A stretch of 64,000 nucleotides of DNA from Hemileia vastatrix (lineage: Eukaryota; Basidiomycota; Pucciniomycetes; Pucciniales; Zaghouaniaceae): positions 16,238,501 to 16,302,500 of the forward strand of contig JASXTE010000016.1 in assembly GCA_030280995.1 (NCBI GenBank). The letters run 5' to 3'. The translations under genes were made by a program, and so were the position numbers. Positions 57,063 to 64,000 of this stretch are shown here, one piece after another. The notes under the pieces are model-generated. The model did not search any database, had not been told where the DNA came from, and worked only from the letters and a program-made list of their open reading frames with translations. Positions within the stretch are counted from its first letter, which is position 1. Each line of letters opens with the position of its first letter.

Positions 57063-60038
57063 ACAATGAGATTTCAGCACAATTAGAGAAATTACAGCTG
57101 CTTCTTACTCAGAAACAAGCTAGTACTAGGGAGACTCCTTCAAATCAAAAGAATTGGCCAAAAACTCGACCAGTACCCAACATTTGATGGTGATTCTTCT
57201 TCTGATTGGCAACAATTTATTTGCAGAATTGATAATTTAAAAAATTCTTACAAACTCCCAGATGAGGAAATTGTGTCCAAGTTAATTTCTTTGTTCACTA
57301 ATGTTGCCCTGATGTGGTATGAATCTGTTCTCCTGGATGGGAATGACTACTCATGGGAGGATTGGAAGAAATTAATTAAAGCACAATTTGGTGGCTCCAA
57401 GTTCAGAATGGCTCAAAAAAGGCAGTATGAGGAAACTAGATATAGCTCTTCTACTGATAAACCTATTGAGTTTTTAATGAAACTTGTAAAAATCTTAAGG
57501 GCAATGGACCCAAATATGGAGTTTGATTTATGGAATGACAGGATCCTTTATAAATTACCAATGTCTCTGAGAGACTTGATAGTGGCTAGGACTGAGTTCT
57601 CCAAAGAACCCTCTTCTTTCATTAATACTTGCAATGAGATACTTCTAAGCAATAAGTATGATGCCAGAAGATTCACTCCTAGGACCCCTTTGGAGAAACC
57701 CTCCACTTACCAACAGAAAACTCTGGAAAAGGTTGGTAAACCTTCTGCCCCTGTTGCGCCAAAGAAGTATGCAACAAACACTTGCTTCAAGTGCAACAAG
57801 CCTTGGCAGAAAGGCCATGTTTGTGACAAGAAGATAAATCTTGTAGAACAAACAGAGGAGCATGTTGATGACACAGTGGCACTGGATGATACATCAAGTG
57901 ATTGTGCCAGCAATATTTCATATGAATCTCAACAAGAAATCTTGATGCTGGAAGAAGATATTCATTATTTAAATACTATTGAAATTGATAATAATGATTT
58001 ATCTACAGTTGAGGATGCTGAGATCATAAAGAACATTGAGGATAACTCAATTTTTATTGCCCCTCTTAAGGCACCAGTCTTGATCAATGGAACCAGCATT
58101 GAAGTTATTCTGGATTCTGGAGCTGGGGGAAGTGTAGTATCTGAAAGAGCACTTGCTTCAGTAGATCAAGACTATAAATCTAAACTGTTGCCTATCATTT
58201 CTGAAAATTGGAGAGGGTATGGCTCTGTTTTGTTCCCCATTGGTAAATACAAAGCCACAGTGTTTTTTAAATATATCCATGGTTTTGTAAGAGCTATTTG
58301 TGATTTTGTTGTCATGAAAAATGATAACTTGAGCAATTGGTTTATTGTAGGGAATGATATTTTAACCAAGTATGGCATAAAATTGGATCCTTCAAACCAA
58401 TGTTTCACAATGGGGATGAATGGGAAGAGAAAATTTAAAATTTCTTCCCCTAAAAAACTATTAAAACCAGAATGGAACACATGTAATTCTGTGGTTCAAT
58501 ATAAAGGAAGATCTACAAAGGAAATGCATGCCCTTATGTCTGAAATTGACAATGCTTCTTTTGGAGAACAACTTTCTGGTGAGGATAAAGATTCCATCAT
58601 TAACTTGATAAAATCTTTTCCTATGACCTTTGCTCATGGGTCACATGAACTAGGATTAGTTAAAGAGGAAATGAAACTTTCATTGTTGTGCCCATTAATT
58701 GATATACCACCTAGTTTAAAGAAGAAGCCTTATCCTGCTTCTCCCACAAAGAAAAAAGATATTGAAGATAATATCTCTACCCTTTTAAAAATGAATATTA
58801 TTGAAAAGGTAGTTGAAACACCTAAATATTGTGTTATCTCACCTGTCCTAATTTCTTATGAGAAAGATAAAGCCAGGTTATGTGGTGATTATAGAGCACT
58901 AAACACTTATACTGTTGATGATATCTATCCTTTACCTAGAATCAGCTCTATACATGCTACTTTACAGGGTGCTAAATATATCAGCTTTTTGGATGGTAAT
59001 AAGGGATATCACCAGGTACCTGTTGAGAAAAATTCTAAGAACTTTCTGATGATTGCCACTCATATGAGTATTTATAAGTATATTAGGATGCCATTTGGCC
59101 CTAAAAATGCCCCTTCAGTTTTCCAAAAAGTCATGGATAACACATTCCATCAAGAGATAATTGAAGGATGGCTGATGGTTTATATTGATGATATCATTAT
59201 ATTCTCAAAAACATTTGAGAACCATCTTAAACACCTGTGTAAAGTATTCCAGAAAATGGATGAAATAAATATGACACTTGCTTTGAAGAAATGTAAATTT
59301 GGTTTCCATTCTTTAAAAGTTCTTGGTCATGTTGTTTCAGGCTTACAGATATGTGTTGACCAGAACAAAGTGGCAGCCATACAACAGGTGAAAGCTCCTA
59401 CAACAGTGAGAGAGCTCCAACGTTTTTTGGGAGTGTGTGGATACTATAGACAGTATATTAAAAATTACCAAGTCATAGCTTTACCCCTTACCCAATTAAC
59501 TAGAAAGGATGTTGATTTTGTCTGGAATAGTGAAAGACAAAGAGCCTTTGACACTATGAAACACTGTTTGATGTCAGCACCAATTCTTGCTTTACCTGAC
59601 TTTGATCAACCATTTGTTTTGTACACTGATGCCAGTTTCATTGGTCTTGGTGCTGCCCTCCATCAAAAACAAGTGAGAAATGATAAAGTTTCAGAAGTAG
59701 TAATTTGTTATATTTCAAGAACCTTGAGAAATAGTGAATTGAAATATGGTGCTACTCAATTAGAGTGTTTAGCTGTAGTATGGGCTCTAGAAAAGCTTCA
59801 CTATTACCTAGATGACCAGAAATTTGAACTTGTCACTGACTGCAGTGCAGTTAAATCCCTTTTAAACTTGAAAACACCTAACAGACATATGTTTAGATGG
59901 CAGCTGGCTGTTCAAGAGTACAGAGGGAGGATGACAATTACTCATAGGGCTGGTATTGTTCACTCAAATGTGGACATGTTATCAAGGTTACCTTTACCAA
60001 ATGATGACTCTAATCCTGCTTATGATCCTGAGGATTAA
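57063..60038 (+). CDS. Element 3 Gag C-terminus, protease, RT and RNase H
   Basis: Homology begins before 57273 (DNLKNSYKLPDEEIVSKL). Counting residues from 57273: capsid-like helices with WYESVLLDGNDYSWEDW; knuckle CFKCNKPWQKGHVC (Cys171, Cys174, His182, Cys184); protease LDSGAGGSVVS (Asp281); RT with RLCGDYRALN and catalytic YIDDII (Tyr637, Asp639-640); RNase H LYTDASFIGLGAAL, LECLAVVWALE, TDCSAVKSLL. Stop TAA at 60036-60038 falls at the RNase H/integrase linker, where element 1 reads straight through, and the same frame continues behind it. Confidence 0.93.
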
Positions 60039-60062
60039 ATTATTCTTATCCATGGGATATAT

Positions 60063-61622
60063 GTGGTTGATATTGAGGAAGAGCTATTACAGCTTATTCT
60101 GGAATCATATGATAAGGACACAGACTTGAAAAATTTATGCACCATATTAAATGATCCAAAGAATGCTTCAATACAAGCATTAATTAAAACCCTTCCACCA
60201 AAGTACCAAAAAGCTTTGGAAAAAGGTAAATTTTCAATTGATGAAGGATATCTATACTATAGAAGAAAGTTGAGTAATGTTATTGTTATCCCTCCTTCTA
60301 TGAAAGAAATCATCTTGAAAATTTGTCATGATGACATATTAGCTGGACATTTTGATCTTGACAAAACAATGATCAGAATTAAGAACACTGCTTGGTGGGC
60401 TAATATGTCTGAAGACACAAAATTATATGTTGAATCTTGTGATTCTTGCCAAAAATCAAAAAGATTAACTGGTAAAAGAGCAGGATTAATGCAACATATT
60501 GAACCTCCTGATTCTCCATGGCAAATAATAAACATGGATTTTGTAACAGGATTACCTATTGATGGTAAAGACAGTTATAACTCTTGTTGGGTTATTGTGG
60601 ACAGATTCACAAAAATGTGTAAATTTATCCCTACCCACAAGGATGTTTCCACTAAAGAATTAGCTTTCTTATGGTGGTCTCATATGTTTAATACTGCTGG
60701 TTTTCCTAAAGCCATAATCTCTGACAGAGACCCAAAATTTACTTCTGAATTTTGGGTGTCTCTGATGGATGTTTGTGGTTGTGATCTGAAACTTTCTACT
60801 GACCATCACCCTCAGACTGATGGTTTAGCTGAAAGAATGATTCAGACTTTAGAAGACATGATAAGAAGATATTGTGCCTTTGGCCTTGAGTATAAAGATA
60901 ATGACAGATTCACTCATGATTGGGTTACCTTACTTCCTGGGTTAGAATTTGCTTATAATAGCACTGTTCATTCTGTTACTCAAAGAAAGCCTTTTGAGCT
61001 CAGGCTTGGATATGTTCCTAATACTCCTGCCCAAATTCTCAATAACAAAATACCTAAATTGGATATACATCCTGGTGTAAAATCTTTTCTTCAAATGCAA
61101 CAACTATGTAGAAATCATGCTCAAAAATGTATTGAAAAATCATTTGAATATGAGAAGAAAAGATGGGAGAAATCCCATAAAGAATACACTTTTAAAATGG
61201 GTGATGAAGTGTTGATTTCTACAGTCCACTTCAACTTACAAGGTAATAACAAATTGAAAGATCCATTTGTTGGTCCATTTGTTGTCAGAAAAATGATTGG
61301 AGATAATGCAGTTGAAGTTATTCTGTATTCCCCATATGACAGAAAACATCCTGTTTTTCCAATATCTCTTTTGAAACCTTACACATCCAATAGTGATTTA
61401 TTCCCAAAAAGGAGGGGTAGACCAAAGAAAACCCCAAATGAAATCACTGAAATAGCAGAAATTGAAAAAATTCTAAATGACAGAATAGTCACTGCTGAAA
61501 AAGGTACAGAATACTTATTGAGATTCAAGAATAAATCATCTGAATATGATTCTTGGATACCTGGGAAGGAGATATCTAATCTTCCCACTCTACTAAAAAA
61601 GTATAAAAAGAAAAAATCATAG
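60063..61622 (+). CDS. Element 3 integrase with chromodomain
   Basis: Same frame as RT/RNase H, behind one stop. Zinc region CHDDILAGHFD..CDSCQKSK, core triad Asp159 (INMDFV), Asp221 (ISDRDP) and Glu257 (LAERM), 35 residues between the last two as in DD35E integrases. GPFVVRKMIGDN..VEVIL marks the GPY/F module. The chromodomain is about residues 460-515 (EKILNDRIV, EYLLRFKNKSSEYDSWIPG). Stop at 61620-61622. Without readthrough or a second start this part would not be made. Confidence 0.94.
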   Translation: MVDIEEELLQLILESYDKDTDLKNLCTILNDPKNASIQALIKTLPPKYQKALEKGKFSIDEGYLYYRRKLSNVIVIPPSMKEIILKICHDDILAGHFDLDKTMIRIKNTAWWANMSEDTKLYVESCDSCQKSKRLTGKRAGLMQHIEPPDSPWQIINMDFVTGLPIDGKDSYNSCWVIVDRFTKMCKFIPTHKDVSTKELAFLWWSHMFNTAGFPKAIISDRDPKFTSEFWVSLMDVCGCDLKLSTDHHPQTDGLAERMIQTLEDMIRRYCAFGLEYKDNDRFTHDWVTLLPGLEFAYNSTVHSVTQRKPFELRLGYVPNTPAQILNNKIPKLDIHPGVKSFLQMQQLCRNHAQKCIEKSFEYEKKRWEKSHKEYTFKMGDEVLISTVHFNLQGNNKLKDPFVGPFVVRKMIGDNAVEVILYSPYDRKHPVFPISLLKPYTSNSDLFPKRRGRPKKTPNEITEIAEIEKILNDRIVTAEKGTEYLLRFKNKSSEYDSWIPGKEISNLPTLLKKYKKKKS

Positions 61623-61643
61623 CATTTTTTTTATTGTTTTTTT

Positions 61644-61655
61644 AGAGTGAGGGAG
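61644..61655 (+). other. Polypurine tract of element 3
   Basis: AGAGTGAGGGAG directly before the 3' LTR, preceded by a T-run; the same tract precedes the LTR at 45007. It would prime plus-strand DNA synthesis. Confidence 0.8.
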
Positions 61656-62467
61656 TGTCAGCCAGGCTACTAGACTTACCCAGTGAAGTAATTAATTATT
61701 TACTGGATGAAGCCGCACCTTATCATTTTAATTATTATTTAATTATAATCTAGTTACATTAAAATTAGTTATAATAAATTAACTAATTACAGAATGTTAA
61801 AATTAAAAAATTACATAAATAATGAAAATTAAAAATATAATTTTGTCCCTTATATTTTTCTCTAACACCGTGCTCATTTGACAGGTTGAAAAAAAATAAA
61901 ATTTTATATTAAAAAATAGATATTAAGATAAAATAAGATTTTAATATTCAAATAATATTAAATATATACAAAAAATTCAAATTTCTTATTCAGAATTGAC
62001 TTCTACAGTAAATATTAAATATACTGATGTATTTCTGACATACTCTGTAAATACATCTTTTTGAAGCCTTCTATTTAGAATAACTTATTATTTGAAATAA
62101 TCCTTCTGGAATGTTCTTTTCTCTCTCTCATACAACTGTTTTTAGAATTTGATTGCCGTGTTTTGTCTCTCCTTTGCCTATAAAAGGCCTCTCTTTTTGT
62201 TGTCTTTTGAATCATCCTTTTTACCAACTTACTTATTACAACAACTACAATATAATATTTATTTCTTATATCTTATATCTTTAGTATTTACAAGGACGTA
62301 ATTCTAATCTATAATTTATATAAATATTTTAAATCTACCTCTTATCATTGAGTAAAACATCATTTTTGATTGAAAAATGCGTACTAAATTATTTAGAGTC
62401 CAAGTAATCCTTAAAATCTTCATATAACTCCATACCAGAGCTTCTAGACCAAAAGTGAACCTTGACA
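61656..62467 (+). repeat. 3' LTR of element 3 (family C)
   Basis: TGTCAGCCAGGCTACTAG to AACCTTGACA, 812 bp, about 2% different from the 5' LTR. It supplies the polyadenylation region of the element. Confidence 0.95.
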
Positions 62468-62472
62468 AAAAG

Positions 62473-62982
62473 TATGTTGTTGATAGAGATTGTTTCACAG
62501 GTTTCAGTATTATTTTACCATCTGAAATCCCAAGGGTGTGATATTTTGGAGTCCAGTTAGGAAAAATGTTGTCATCAGAATCTCATGATATAACTATTTT
62601 TGATAAGATTTAAAGAAATTATTAAATTTATTCCCAAATCATTAACCATAAAAAATTTAATTACTTATAAAATTCAATTAGTTTTTAATGTCCTCATAAG
62701 ATTTGCCATTTTTTACACATTCCAAAATAAATTCTTTTTTTTTAATTTTCTTACTTTTTCAAATCACAACTTGCCAGTTTTCTTTGAGAATCACAGTCTT
62801 TTTTTCTCTCTGAGAAAAGATAGACTCTTTCCATCTCATCTGCATTGAATCTGAACTTTTCAAAATTTTATTAAATCAAAAAAAATTTCCTCCAAATCTA
62901 AGGCTCACTAATCTTTCATTAGCATATAATAAAAATTTCATCTTTTCAAAGTGAAGGGCATTTTTTGCAATAGGTGATTTTT
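62473..62982. other. Unassigned stretch with a possible coding relic
   Basis: A plus-strand frame right after element 3 reads YVVDRDCFTGFSIILPSEIP before stops appear. No family recognised; the rest is AT-rich. Confidence 0.3.
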
Positions 62983-63321
62983 GTGAGCCTGGATATTCCC
63001 ATGACTGAGTGAAAATTTTTTATAATTTAGGCTAAACACATATATTACACATGGGAACAATAAATAAAGACACACAAGTTGTGCACATAAGTGAAATTTA
63101 GGATTAAACGCAATATATGCCATAATGATACCTTATATGCATACATATATCCACCTTTTATAAGTCTTATGTACTTAATATTATATTTTAATATGTCAGG
63201 GTTATCTTAAGTACTTTAAAATTAAGGCTAAATAATTTTTAAGTAGACTTAAAGCTGTTCTTTTCATTGTTTTATGTTAAAAACAAGAAATGCACTTTAA
63301 ATCACTTAAAAGTTGAATATA
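62983..63321 (+). mobile_element. LTR fragment, divergent family A
   Basis: Starts TGTGAGCCTGGATATTCCC and follows the family A order (GGGAACAATAAATAA, CCACCTTTTATAAGTCTTATG) until it is cut at 63321 by a family B LTR. Confidence 0.8.
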
Positions 63322-64000
63322 TGTCAGTGTATGCTAGTATTTAAATATGATTTAAAAGTAAATATTAATGGTTCTACTACTTAATATTCAGATATTTATG
63401 GATTAAACCTGAGGGAAAGACTATTAAAACAGTTTCGCTCAATATTAACTCACAATATTTGGATTGGTGCAGACTAGTGGTGGAAAATAGGCTAATAAAA
63501 TATAGTTTTAGCTAATATAAAGATAATATCAGTTTATAAAGGCTTTAAAATATATTTTTATATTCTAATAATTGTTTTATAATGTTTATTTTAGTTTTAG
63601 TAAATAAGTGATGTCCAATAAGCCATCAAATCCTCCCTTACTTATACCAAAATCCACTGGAGTGCACAGACCTTCAATCCAGATGATGTCACTACCATCC
63701 CTGGCAATTAAAGCACTGTGGGGGACCATCACCTCCCCATTGCATCCAATTCAAAAACTTTCAACACCCAGACCTCCAGTAAGAACACTCCTTCACAATT
63801 AATGATATCATACACCCATACCATAAATACACATAACAGATAAAAGTGGATACCATAAAGAGACAGGTAAAATAACTTGTCCAAAGAGTATAGAATAAAA
63901 CCCAAAGCATATAAAAGAAGCAAATAAACTTTCCAAGCCCCCAATAACATCCCCAAAAGTCCATTAAAACCCAGTAATCATATCCAAACTCATAAATCCA
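63322..64000 (-). mobile_element. LTR, family B, runs off window end
   Basis: Reverse complement of the family B 3' part from CACTGACA at 63322. It aligns with 29951 onward up to the window end, so the TGTCAGCC start lies outside. It carries the same hydrophobic frame as the other family B copies. Confidence 0.88.

Larger units (their letters stand above)
53640..62467 (+). mobile_element. Element 3: nearly intact Ty3/gypsy chromovirus
   Basis: 8828 bp, LTRs 53640-54450 and 61656-62467, perfect AAAAG duplications (53635-53639 and 62468-62472). About 18 differences between the LTRs by eye (near 2%) point to a fairly recent insertion. The interior holds a primer site, a motif-rich leader, gag with a nested second ORF, pol with all catalytic motifs, a chromodomain and a polypurine tract. 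Visible damage is one stop at the RNase H/integrase border and two small frame changes in late gag. Confidence 0.96.

Noticed and set aside
57014..57165. Programmed frameshift between gag and pol in element 3
   Set aside because: Element 1 reads the same region in one frame, no proper slippery heptamer is present, and the two changes compensate each other.

Overview
The window looks like AT-rich, transposon-saturated fungal DNA. It has short (66-140 bp) GT-AG introns, one intron-split thymidylate synthase of fungal type, and chromodomain Ty3/gypsy elements whose integrase (motif HHPQTDGLAERMIQTLEDMI) resembles the kind abundant in rust fungi (Pucciniales). A rust or another repeat-inflated basidiomycete is the best guess; no marker in the window proves the species. 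There is no rRNA gene, no convincing tRNA gene and no CRISPR array.

Layout. 1-998: two nested LTR fragments. 1255-2282: a decayed multi-exon gene. 3699-4924: an array of eleven palindromes separated by two alternating, orientation-switching spacers. 5162-6170: a two-exon ORF kept in frame but carrying 11 stops. 6662-7276 and 16925-17440: two halves of an older transposase-like ORF, split by a complete but dead 9.6 kb Ty3/gypsy chromovirus (element 1, 7282-16919, duplication GTTTG). 17676-18812: solo LTR. 19692-20703: a copia-like Gag relic. 23431-24045: an intact orphan ORF. 24858-25660: a non-autonomous PIF/Harbinger-like element. 26262-29284: Harbinger end fragment, minisatellite, MITE and an unclassified repeat. 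29285-32607: a solo LTR inside a related LTR, then a 1.36 kb hexanucleotide satellite.

33128-34372: thymidylate synthase, the only clear housekeeping gene. 34826-41336: two Harbinger-type transposons, one inserted just upstream of the other's start codon, with the outer copy also broken by an unknown 1.07 kb insertion and a Tc1/mariner element. 41337-47500: rearranged LTRs, an integrase fragment and an opposite-strand Gag relic. 48100-53239: solo LTRs, two MITEs and older repeats. 53640-62467: a nearly intact Ty3/gypsy chromovirus (element 3, duplication AAAAG) with LTRs about 2% different. 62983-64000: further nested LTR pieces.

LTR families are labelled here A (1.50 kb, element 1), B (1.18 kb), C (0.81 kb, element 3), D (1.1-1.3 kb) and F (about 0.84 kb). 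All begin TGTCAGCC. Five solo LTRs and two full elements have perfect 5-bp target duplications. The main possible novelties are the flipping palindrome array, a second reading frame nested in the gag region of three diverged elements, a Harbinger-like family whose 3-bp AAT target duplication can be read from unoccupied sister sites, and ORFs full of stops without frameshifts, which suggests C-to-T type inactivation.
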